This document shows, piece after piece, positions 53,749-64,000 of a stretch of 64,000 nucleotides of DNA. This DNA comes from Tetrahymena thermophila SB210 (Eukaryota > Ciliophora > Oligohymenophorea > Hymenostomatida > Tetrahymenidae). A model generated the notes under the pieces. It searched no databases, had not been told where the DNA came from, and was given only the letters and a program-made list of their open reading frames with translations. A program made the position numbers and the translations under genes. Every line of letters begins with the position of its first letter. The first letter of the stretch is position 1. The stretch spans positions 372,001 to 436,000 of the forward strand of contig NW_002476336.1 of assembly GCF_000189635.1 (NCBI RefSeq), in the 5' to 3' direction.

Positions 53749-54807
53749 TCAAAATTCAGGTTCTTCTTCATTATTGTAAGTTGTATCTTCATTTCTACTT
53801 TTATTTTTATAGTCTTTTTTACCCTTTTTATCTTCTTCGAAATCATCTTATTTTGCTTTTAAAGAATTAACTGGGTTCTTTGGACAGTTGGCTTGAGTAT
53901 GATGAACATCACCACAAATAAAGCAACCACCACCTTTGTAATAAAGACCTTTATCATTTTCAGGACAATCTCTACTAATATGACCTTATTTCTAACAAAC
54001 AAAGCAAAAAGCGAATTTGAGAGCGCCAGTTTTCTTCTTTTTACAATCCTTAAGAGTGTGCTCATTTGAACCACAGTTATAGCATATATTTTACTTGGCC
54101 TTGCTACTTTTAGCATTAGGACAATCAGCAACTAAATGACCAACTTCTCTACATCCTAAACATTACAAGTTAACTATCTAACGTCTCTCTTTTCTCTTAT
54201 CACTTTTCTTTTTGTTTTATTCTTTTTTCTTCTTTTCAATCTTTTTTTAAATTCTCTTTTTCATATCTTGCTTTTTTTTCTTTGCTTCTTCAAAAGGATT
54301 GCGAACATATTTTTCAGGGTTTTAAAGTGCTAAAGAGATCTATTTTAATTCATAAAAGATTCTTTTTCTTTTGTTTTTATTCTCACCACCTGTTAATTGT
54401 TTTAATCTTTCTTATAAATTCATTTCTTTTTCTTTAAGTTAATCAATTGTCAAGAAAAACACTTTGTGTTTATTGCCAGATTTTTCTTCATTTTCGTCAT
54501 CTTAATCATTGCTATCATCATTTTTTTATTTATTATCGCCATTTTTTAAATCATCAACTTCCTCTTCTTGAGAATTATTTTCTTCTTGATCGATTTCATC
54601 TTATTCTTAAGAGTCTACATCTTAATCTATTTCTTCGATATCTTACTATTCTTCTTCTACTTTTTATTTAGCCTCCTTCTTTTGTTTCTTCTCCAACTTG
54701 GATTTTTTTTAAGTTAAATGTTCTGGCTTAGCAGTTTTGCCTTCAGACAACTTTTCTGCTTTAACCTTTGATTTAGGAATAGATTTTGCTTTTTCTGTTG
54801 TTACCAT
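53749..54807 (-). CDS. ZCCHC9-like protein with four CCHC zinc knuckles
   Basis: A single exon, 352 residues, TGA stop. The first 110 residues are Lys/Glu/Asp/Gln-rich and disordered. About 115-180 is helical (KVFFLTIDQLKEKE, then FYELKQISLALQNPEKYVRN). About 180-210 is a very basic Lys/Arg block. Four C-x2-C-x4-H-x4-C knuckles follow at about 216-308: CLGCREVGHLVADC, CYNCGSNEHTLKDC, CFVCQKQGHISRDC, CFICGDVHHTQANC. The third and fourth are separated by PENDKGLYYKGGG, as in eukaryotic ZCCHC9 proteins. The family binds single-stranded RNA or DNA and is linked to nucleolar rRNA processing; that role is inferred from the family. The acidic N-terminus and basic block suit a nucleolar protein. The start ATG is the first after a non-coding A/T leader. 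Confidence 0.9.
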
Positions 54808-55842
54808 CTCCAATAATATGTAATATATATATGATCGATTGATTAATTATCTATCTGTCTATATATTTTAATAATTTTTGTTTAATAAAATATTAAGGAA
54901 TTTAATTTATCTTTAAAAATATATTTAGCCTTGAATCTACTTAAATGAATTATAAAAATCATAAATTCGATTAATAATGAAAATTGCTTATAATTCTTTA
55001 GCTTTTTATTGGTTTTAATAACTAATTCTTTCAATTCTACTTATATGCATTCTACTACTATTTAGACATATTAATATTCTTTTAAAAAATACTTTGCATA
55101 ATTTATTTAAAGACTAATTTATAATTAAATAGAATAGAGAGATATCCAAAGAAATTAATATTATTAAGAACAAAATTAATTTACTTTTTTAAAAAATAAT
55201 TTTAATTGAATTAAAATTTTAAAATAAATGCTATTTTCTGTTGATAAATCTTTTGGAAAATTAATTAAAAATAGAATTTTTTAGTAGTATTTTTTTATTT
55301 ACATAAATATTGTGATTCTAAATAAATTCAGTGTTTATTTCATCATTTATAGATATCTATAATAATATAATTAGGTAATTTATTACTTATTACCATAAAT
55401 TGTTAAAAATTAATTTAATTGAAACTATTTATTTTCTATTGAAAATAGTTCCGATTCAAGTATTTTAATTCTAAAAGGAAGAAAAAATAAAAATTGAAGA
55501 TATTATCTACAAGTCTAGAGTATTTATTCATAAATAAAATCTGTAATAATCTGTAATGAATCGATTATTCTTTTTTTTTTATACATTTTTTATAACTCTA
55601 ATGAGTTTAATCTATCTAATACAAAATTCAAAAAGTAATGTTAAATTTTAATCATCAAAGTAACTTAAATTTTGAGGAAAAATAAATAACAACTGCATAA
55701 AGCATAAAAAAAAACTTATGTATATGATAACTAGATAACCTTCATTAGTAATTAATTGCAAATTATTCTCAAAATTCAATCATAAATTTTAATAAATAAT
55801 ATAAGCATTAATAAAAACAGAAACACGCTAATTACTTTTTTA
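54808..55842. other. AT-rich spacer between divergent genes
   Basis: It is flanked by the 5' ends of the ZCCHC9-like gene (minus) and the 55843 gene (plus) and should carry both promoters. No coding frame or RNA gene was recognised. Confidence 0.55.
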
Positions 55843-57868
55843 ATGATAAAATAGTCATCTTTCCCTAAAACATTAAAAGTAGAGAAAATAAAATTAGAGC
55901 ACATAGCTCTAGAAGATGTCTAAAACTTATTTTTAAAGCCTTTTAACTAGATTTATGTGATAGACTTAAACAGGGCTTACTTATAAACCTAGGATCAATA
56001 AATTGACTCACGCTAACCTAAAGAAGAAATAGTAGAATTTTTATCTCAAATCAATACTAAAGCAAACAATATGATCCAGAGAATTGATATGATAATAAAT
56101 TTATTATTGCATTAGCAAATAAAAAAAAATCCTTTGTTAAAATAGCTTACAATATTTGGAATCAAAGGATAAAATCTTATCTAACTCTTTTAATCTTAAA
56201 ATTTCTAAAAGGATGAAACCACATTTGATTAAATTAAATAAATGATAGTCAAAAATATAACAACAGAAAAGGGAGATGTAGGAAGTGCACTTTATTAATT
56301 TCTTTAAAATATTCTCCCAATTGTAAGAAGTGGGTAGGAAAATAGAAGTTTAGGAAGTGTTTTAGAAGTATTTTTCTTTATGAATGGATCAGAAATTTCC
56401 CAAGAAACAGAAACTAAATGCTTAGAAGAGCTTTCTAAGCTTAAACTTTCTACAGATAAGGTGTCAATATCATATAGAGTCAGTGATTTCTACACAAGCT
56501 AAGTAAAAATTTTAATTTACTAGCTAAATTTCCTTTTATATTATAGACTGAGCATTTTAATTGAATTCTATTTTTACTAACTGACTAATTAGCTAAATAT
56601 TTTTTGCTTCATAGATTAATAAAAATGAAACTTGGTTTTATCATTTTAAATTCTTTAAATTTTTTATTTTTTTTCACAGAAAATGTAAATGATGGAATAA
56701 AAAAATATAAAAAATGGTTCAATCTATTTGTTTCTTAATACAAAAATTTAAATTTATAATATTTTTATTTTAATCATTTTACATATTTATTAGAATAGCA
56801 TTAGAAAAATCTTATCTCTTTAAGCTAAAGATTTATACAGCGAAGACATTGGATAGCTTTAATATTTTAGTTGGTTAGAAGTAAACTTCATAAATCAAAT
56901 GCTTGATATTATTCAAAATAAAAAGATCAATAAATATGAATCGTCTGTTAGACTTTTGAAATAATATCATGAGGAATGTACCATCAAAATAGATTCTCTC
57001 ATTAAGTAGTTTTACTTTTTTAATTCCATTTTTATATAATAAAAAATGTATTTAAAGATATTTTAAGACTTGCTAAGATGTTTCTGGAGAACTCCCAATA
57101 GACGATAATAAAGCTTAAGAAAGAAAAACTTTGGTTGATAAAAATATGAAAATTCTCAAAGAAGTAAATGAATAACTTAGCTAGATATCTATTGTCCATC
57201 CTAAATTGAGTATTTAATAGATTCTCTTTAGAAAAAAAATGATTTTGAGACTTATTCATATTGGAGTTAATTTAGAAGAAGAAAAAAATAAATATTAGCA
57301 TAAAGCTCAAAATTTGATGTTTGAAAAGCATGAAATGGCTAAGCAATTCAGTGAATTTTTATATGATTTAAAATCAGTCGTAGATGGAAAATTAGAAATA
57401 TTTAGTGGCGAGTTATTACTTAATGATGTTACGCAGAACACTATATTTTTATTTGATTACTTGAAGTCTGATTTATAATATACAAAGAAGATTTTTGAAA
57501 CTTGCCAAGAAATAAATGCAAAAATCTTCATCATGAAAAAGAATGTTGAGAAATGTAATCAAAAGGATTTAGTAGAGTCCATAGATGCCCACATTAAATA
57601 AATCTAATCAACTTAATTTAGATTATTAAGGAACATAGAAAATTCTATTGTAAGAGTGTTTATAAGTTTGTAATAGATTTTAGATTGCATGGGGTTCAAA
57701 AACATTAAAATTAATTCAAAGAAAAAGGCAGTCTTTGATGAACTAACTAACTTAGTCAGAGCTAACAGCGATTATCAATCTTATTTGCCTTCAAATTGTG
57801 AAGGAGTTTCTTTAGGAAAATCTTTCAAGATTATAATAGAATCATACTTTAAAGAATTCTTAAAATGA
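55843..57868 (+). CDS. Helical protein of unknown function
   Basis: Exons 55843-56502, 56794-57005 and 57058-57868 join in phase (560 residues, TGA stop). The start is MIKQSSFPKTLKVEKIKLEH. The protein is almost wholly folded-looking and helical, without the Gln/Asn-rich tracts of its neighbours. Landmarks are LFLKPFNQIYVIDLNRAYLQ near the start, GDVGSALYQFLQNILPIVRS in the first exon, and heptad-like helices in the third (MFEKHEMAKQFSEFLYDLKS, then KKIFETCQEINAKIF). Composition and length would suit a tethering, trafficking or cytoskeletal complex subunit, but I recognise no family. The first intron (56503-56793, 291 nt) is long for this window. A small exon just after a CAG acceptor near 56679 (NVNDGIKKYKKWFNLF in one frame) could be hidden in it. 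Confidence 0.72.
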
Positions 57869-58660
57869 ACAATTACTTTTAAACTATTTGTTAGTTAAAA
57901 ATATGTTTAAATAATATTATAAAAAGTTCTATTAAATGTTATTTGCATAGATAAGCACTTCTATGTTTAAAATAAATTACTGCTTTTATGTAATTCATTT
58001 ATAAAGTTATACAATGAGTCTTTTATGTTAAAAAGTTTTGAATTTATGTTTGAGTAAATTTATTATTGAAAACCAAAAAATAAAAATAAGAATATTCTTC
58101 CAGCGAAATGTTTATTTATTTATTTCAACTTTAATCAAAACTAATTTTCTAACTTAAAAACATTAGTGTCCATTAAAAGAAAACACATAAAAAAGTAATT
58201 TTTAAAATTTAAAAAATAATAAAAGCTAATTAATTAGAATCGCTCTCAGAATTTTTTTGCTTATTACTATGATAAGGAGATTTTAAAAGTGAGTTTAATA
58301 AATGTTTAGAAATAAAGTTAAGTGATTAAAAGAGTCTAAAAGCTAAATTTTTTTTTTTGATAAATCAAAGTGAGAGAATAATAAAATATTGTGGTAAATA
58401 ATTATACACAAAGGTAACAAAAAGAGGGTATTATTAGGATAATCCTAAATAAGAAAATTAAATAAAGAAAAAGCTTTTAATTTACAAAGTAAATATTTTT
58501 ATCATAATTTTACAATTTATTTTAAGCAAGTTTCAGTAAAAACTTATAAATTTAGCAATAATTACAGAAAAGTAAGCTTGAAGCTGAATTTACTAAACTA
58601 TAAAATACCATCAAAGAATTATAAGGCTAATTTTAGATTTAAAAAGGCTGTAATAAAGGA
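57869..58660. other. AT-rich spacer; may hold the 5' exon of the next gene
   Basis: The frame of the next gene stays open upstream of 58661 for at least 100 bases (ending ASFSKNLQIQQQLQKSKLEA in one reading). Its true start or a short first exon probably lies within about 58230-58660. No other feature was seen. Confidence 0.5.
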
Positions 58661-61600
58661 ATGTAAAGTAAAGAATATTATTTTTGGAAATATGACATCA
58701 GCTTAATGAACATTATTTCTGCGATATTTTGGTTTTATCTGAATGATTTTAAATTGTTTGAAAAATCGATTGAAGTGAATGCAATCTTAATTATCCATTT
58801 AATTTAATCTGTAGTTCATTTTATCCCTTATATATAAAATAAAGGAAACTCGATATAGCATTGGACTATTGTTTTATTTTTAATTATTACAACTGTTTTA
58901 GCTTTTTAGTTAAAATAATCTGTAAATCATTATGATGATGATATTGATTAGACATAATTTAATAATTAAAATATTTTGTATACTTGGTAAATACAAAGCT
59001 TGATATAGTTATTCATAGTATTAAAACTTAAATATAGAATGCTTCTAGATATGTAGAGGGTTATTGATATCCCATTTTATACTGTTATATTGATAATATT
59101 AATTTAGTAAATTCTTATAGCAGTTCTTTACACAAGTGCGATGCTAATAACAATTGCTTTAGTAGTTTATATAGGTATTTGCTATTAGTAAATTAGCTAT
59201 AAAATTGAGCGAAAGATATTATTAAAGGAATTCAACTTCTACTATATAAATAAATTAGAAAAAAATGCATGTATTCAATATAATTATTCTAGTAAAAAAG
59301 TCTAAACTTAGAAGTAAAAAATTTTATAAAATTTGAATGATATTACTTAATCCACCAGTGAAAAATAAGAAGAGTTTGGTTCTTCAAACATAAGCAGTTA
59401 GTAGAAGAAATCAGGAAGCATAGTCCATAAAAGCGATATAGAAGTTAATTTAAACATAAATAAAGATAATGGAGATTTAGGTATTTATTAATTCAAAACT
59501 TTTTAATATATTCATTAATCAACAGTTTTCAAAAATTCTGCTTTCATCCTTTTTAGCTTACACTTAACAATAAGACTAACTAACTAACTAACTAACTTAC
59601 TTATTTTGATTTTTATATAAAAAAAAATTTAAGAAGGGATTAAAAAGAATTCTTTTGAAATATAATGGCTTCATTATCAAAGATATCAATTAATTTAAAA
59701 GCCAAATTTTTTTTTTTTTTTAAATGTAAAAAATGATTAGATTAATAGCTTTTAAAAGATTTATAATTTGAATAATAACAAGCTTAAAAATAATTTACAT
59801 TTATTTATTATTTTTATTTATTGAATAGGTTCTAAATTAAAAAATAAGTATTAAACAAATAGTAAAAGATTCAATGCTGAATCATTTAAATTTAAGGTAA
59901 AAAATATTTGGCAATTTTGTTAAAAAATAACTTTTATGGAAATTCATTTTTATATTTAATTTAATTTATAATTTTATTATGTATAAAGGATGAGGATATT
60001 AGATTCTTGCAAAATGAATTTGAACAGGCCAAAAATAAATTTAGCATAGAATATAAGAAATAGAAATCATTTTTAAATATAATTAAAGAATAGTTTTGCT
60101 ATGGTAGATAAGTTATAAATAGGGATCTATACAAGAAGTACCAGAGCCTTTAAATAAATAGTGGTATTCACAGATTGAAAGGGAGTTTACACATAATTAA
60201 ATTGCCAGATAACTAGGAGTATGGGATTATTTTGTTTAAGCAATCAGAATAGAGAATAGTCGATTTATATATTTAGCGCATAGAATAGGTTTAGAATCAT
60301 ATTACATTGATAAGTAAAGAACTTAGCTATATGACTGCTAATTCTAGTATGCCTATACCTCATTCATTAGATAAAAGTGATATTGTTATTAATTAAACTA
60401 GAACTCATTAATGTATAGTTGATCTTAATCAAGATAACGGGATAGCTAATTCTAAATCCATTTAACCAACTAAAAATTAAATTGAATCTCCAGGTACCCT
60501 AGCCTCGCATTCAAACATAGAAATGACACCTTACATACAAAAAAGATAGACAGTAAATCATTACCAAAGTTAGAGCTATTTCAATATTTATCATAACAAT
60601 CACTCGTTTACTAACATCAACTGCCTAAACGATATTAATCCATGTATTAGCAAAACCATTTAAACTTAAATGCAAGGAAATTCCTTCTATGCAAAGCATT
60701 TTTCCCTTAATAAAAATTCAACAAACACAAAAAATTTAACATAAATATAACAAGTGTAGCAATAAACTCAAGATTTATGCTAAAATTGTGCAAGCAATTA
60801 GCAGTTTTCTTTGCTTTAATAGTTAATTAAATGTCGCTTTTAAATTTAAATTTTATTAAATGACTTAAGAGAATACTAACTCAGCTGCTTAGAGCTTTAA
60901 TACCCTAGATATAAAAAGTATAAAACAAAGTGGATTTCACATGAAACAAAGTAGAGAGAAAATTATGAAAATGAACATTAAATTAACCAAACAGTTGTTT
61001 ATCAATAATTCCAAAAAGATGTCTACTAACAACAATAATTAATTTACTTTTCAAATTTCGCTTTTTTAGATATTCAAGTCTTAGACTACATCTTTAGTAA
61101 TGATATTTAATTGTAAGCAAATAACAAAAAGTGTAAAGGAGTATATGACTCCGTCGTAAATAGAATTGAAGATATTTATTAATAAAGAACTTCAATTACA
61201 AACCTTAAAATATTGTTAGATTTTTTCATTAAAATTTTATCAGTCGGTGAAAAAAACTTCAACATGTCTCTTGAATAATTTTCATACATAGACTCTGGCT
61301 TATTATAAGAGCAAGAGAAGTAGCAATTTAGATAAGTATATGGGGATTAACTAATTGAAGAAAACAGTGATAAAGTCGCCGCTAATTACTAGAAAACACA
61401 AACTACTGGGGTATTTCATTAAGCCTAATAAGGAATTTCTAATTAAACATCTCCACTAATCAGTAAAACTGAAAGAACTAATTTTTTATTTTAAGAAGAA
61501 GACTTAGAAACTTACAAAGATATGATATTGTCAATTATTTAGCAAATATTTTATCTCTACAAAGATAATTCAAGTGCTATTTCAATGCAAGTGCATAGAT

Positions 61601-64000
61601 TTTATTCAAAGGAAGGTATTTTTAATCCTTAATTAATGTTCAGAAAGCGCTACCTAAAAGAGGTGATAAAGTCATATTTAATTTTAGAATAAAATAGATA
61701 AAATTAAAAGAATAATTAGAATTAAATAGGAAATTAGTAACTCAGTTAGCAATTTTATGGAGCTAAGAATTTAAATATCTAAAATGTCAACTAAAAGTCT
61801 CCTTAATATATAGCGTAAAAAAGAAACTCATTTCAAATGTAGCATGATAAAAAATAAAATGAAATTTAACTCCCAAGTATATCTAATATTTAGCACGCTA
61901 GTAGTAGAATCTAGCCTTATAAACAAATAAACTTTCAAAATCCTAGTTAATATAATGAATAAACTTATAATAATTAAGGTGCATTAGATACTCCTTTAAA
62001 AAACTAGTTAAATTAACAAGATAGCCAAGATATAATTGACAATATCTCATATTAGAAACAACAATAAACTTTAAATGGTGCAAATAAAAATTTATTAATA
62101 AATTAAATGTCTGTTTAAGTTTCATAAGCAATGAGTAATTCTTACTAGAACAATACTCACTAAGAAAAAAATAATGGAAACTACAATCAGAATAGTATCC
62201 AACCTTTTTTTGCCCAAATGTAATAGTAAATAACTGGAAAACACGCGTTTTAAGTGACGAGCATGAATGACATAAATTAATAGTCAATAATACAAAGTGG
62301 TATTTAGAATTAAGAAATAAAAAACAACAACACTAATAATACCTAGCAAATAGCAAATGACTAAAGCATAAATTTTAATGCAATAGGAAGCTCAAGGGAG
62401 GCTTAATAAATTGATAACTAATATATTGAAGAAATTATAGAATAAGAAAAATATAGAAAATTGAAACTTGTTAGAGTGAGTATCAAAATAGACTAGAGTA
62501 TACCAAATGATGAATTGACATCGTAGATATCAAAAGAAACGAATTGCTTAACTCAAATAGAAGAATATGTTTAATATTTATCTCCTTTGCCATTATTTTA
62601 TAGCAAAGAAAAGAAAGATGCAACAATTATACATACTTATAGCTTTTACATTTAAAATTATTTGTATTTAAATAACTTAATGAGTGAAAACGATAATTAA
62701 AATCAAAGATCTTTGATGAATTTAGATTAAAAGATGGATTAAAATAATAATCAAGATATTGTCAGCTTAGATGGTTAGCCTTTTGAGTAAAATCAAATAA
62801 GCTAACCTGCTTTTGAAAAAAAATAAACTTAAAATTTAAGGGAAGATAACAATTTACCCATTACCATAACCTAAGCTGTTAAAGAAGGCTAAATTAAATT
62901 AAATTAATAAACTCTTTTTTAGAGCTCTAGACAAAATTTTAATGATGAACTATTTCAAAATGCTAATAATCGTGCTTCAAATACTATAAGTTTCTAGTAA
63001 AGTCATGACAACATTGAATCAGCAACTGATAGAAAATTCTTGTAGAGCCATAATAATTTATAAATCCGAGATTAATAAATATCATTCAATGGTAAATATG
63101 GTGGAGTATAAACGCCATTCTAAGAAATTAATTAAGATTACACATAAATTGAAATTTATCCAAAAGATTATGAAAATAAAATGTATTCTAACATCAATAT
63201 TAATGGGCATAATGATATAAGCAATATAGGATTCACTGATAGATAAGTGGAAGAGCCCTCAGCTGAAAGAAAACTTTCCAAAAATATGGAAAAACTTTCA
63301 GCCAAATAAGAATATAATGCAAGCTAAAACCTTTTGTTGTTGGGAGATAGATAAAAATATCACAAAAATATTTAGAATTTTGATAATTTAAATAAAAATG
63401 TTTTGTATTAACTGCATGATGAGAACGACACATGCATTTAAGAAAATATAAGAGAAAGAGAAAAATCATCCGATAACTTTGTTAACTAAGTGAGAGATTC
63501 GAAAAGCTTAATTAAAAATAATCAAGTTTAAGAAAATTAGAGCTAATGCTCAGATTTAGAGTACAATAAAGATGTTATGGATGAAAGAGATGAAAAAGAA
63601 CTCTCAGTCATCATAGAGAGAAGTGAATAAAATTATTCAAATATAAATCATTATAGAAATTAGCTGAGCAAGCAAACATCTTCTAAAATTAATGATTTTC
63701 GTAATTTTAATACATTTTTTATTTTTAAATGCAATAATATTAATTATAATTTTAAATAATATTAGCTTTTCTAAATCAAAATCCTGTATATAGTTTCTTA
63801 AATTAGAAGTCTTAATTTTAAAGTTAGCTACTTCCAGAAGATCATAAATAGACTTTTTCAAATAACTTTTCTAAAAACAATTATGGCATTGAAAGTGAGA
63901 ACAGGAGCATAATTCACCCTAATATTATAGGGAGTGTATCTCAATAATATATTTAATAATTAAATAGCAACATATCAAAAGAGGGTAATTTGATAAATTT
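58661..64000 (+). CDS. Large multi-pass membrane protein with Gln/Asn-rich cytoplasmic region (3' truncated by window)
   Basis: Exons (start uncertain) 58661-59480, 59829-59896, 59989-63700 and 63766 to the window end, all in phase. No TGA is met, so at least 1,600 residues with the end outside. The first exon encodes five or six membrane spans (MNIISAIFWFYL, VNAILIIHLIQSVVHFIPYI, WTIVLFLIITTVLAF, and two closely spaced spans at VILIILIQQILIAVLYTSAM). A PAS-like stretch may follow (SLHIIKLPDNQEYGIILFK). LISKELSYMTANSS lies where a histidine-kinase dimerisation helix would place its SHELRTP motif, and LLDFFIKILSVGEKNFNMS resembles the second helix. If so, the phosphoacceptor His is replaced by Lys. 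The remaining 1,000 residues are Gln/Asn/Ser-rich. Ciliates have many large sensory membrane proteins of this build. The kinase-like reading is weak. Confidence 0.7.
59577..59604 (+). repeat. (TAAC)n tetranucleotide run inside an intron
   Basis: About six tandem TAAC/CTAA units (ACTAACTAACTAACTAAC) within the 348-nt first intron of the large membrane-protein gene. CTAAC matches the consensus of a splice branch site, but the run is far from the 3' splice site, so it is probably only simple sequence. Confidence 0.75.

Noticed and set aside
53859-54131. 90-residue standard-code frame on the minus strand
   Set aside because: It is an out-of-frame shadow of the zinc-knuckle gene; the correct frame gives four perfect CCHC motifs.
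61943-62287. 114-residue minus-strand standard-code frame
   Set aside because: It is antisense to the large Gln/Asn-rich exon of the membrane-protein gene, whose plus-strand frame is continuous for 3.7 kb.
1-64000. Search for telomeric CCCCAA repeats or a chromosome-breakage sequence (TAAACCAACCTCTTT)
   Set aside because: Neither was seen on either strand by eye, so the window appears internal to a chromosome.

Overview
The window is ciliate nuclear DNA, most probably from Tetrahymena or a close relative. It is extremely AT-rich. TAA and TAG occur freely inside long, well-structured reading frames, where they read as glutamine, and only TGA ends genes. Introns are short, AT-rich and GT-AG (35 to about 290 nt, mostly 35-75). 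Under the standard code almost every real gene breaks into pieces. I therefore rebuilt the gene models by hand with TGA as the only stop and checked the phase at every splice junction. Sixteen protein genes can be supported; fifteen are complete in the window and one runs off the right edge.

Left part (1-16.2 kb): a gene-poor AT-rich lead containing one more complex island at about 1130-1560. Then come a vWA-Hint protein (2107-4149, minus), a C2/coiled-coil membrane protein (5334-8076, minus, 4 exons), a BTB-BACK-MATH protein (9556-12595, minus, 10 exons) and a Gln/Asn-rich unknown (13708 to about 16162, plus). A diverged tandem duplication of about 480 bp lies just upstream of the vWA-Hint gene.

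Middle part (16.2-41 kb): very long AT-rich spacers, one of them 9.3 kb, hold four single-exon paralogues, all on the minus strand (18359-19969, 22639-24489, 33799-35244, 38394-40790). Each has a low-complexity Gln/Asn/Ser-rich N-terminal part and one shared C-terminal domain of about 100-110 residues that I do not recognise. Its landmarks are an SNYTKN-[LI]-LKGFRR motif, NNEFILKL and an invariant WW pair. This looks like a local, lineage-specific family, possibly of DNA-binding or regulatory proteins, and it is the best candidate for something undescribed.

Right part (42.6-64 kb): denser and more housekeeping. It holds an unknown acidic/Lys-rich protein (42601-44286, plus), nuclear cap-binding protein CBP20 (46111-47056, minus, 4 exons), a small secreted Cys-rich protein with a GPI-anchor-like tail (48414-48791, minus), an acidic protein (49482-50684, minus), a coiled-coil protein (51371-53205, minus), a ZCCHC9-like four-knuckle zinc protein (53749-54807, minus), an unknown helical protein (55843-57868, plus) and the 5' part of a very large multi-pass membrane protein (58661 to past 64000, plus). 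A near-exact 208-bp tandem duplication lies between the acidic and coiled-coil genes.

I recognise no tRNA, rRNA, snRNA, telomeric CCCCAA repeat, chromosome-breakage sequence, transposon or CRISPR array. CBP20 (capped-RNA binding) and the ZCCHC9-like protein (probable rRNA-processing role) are the only genes whose function can be named with confidence. No operons are expected, and spacing gives little functional information here.
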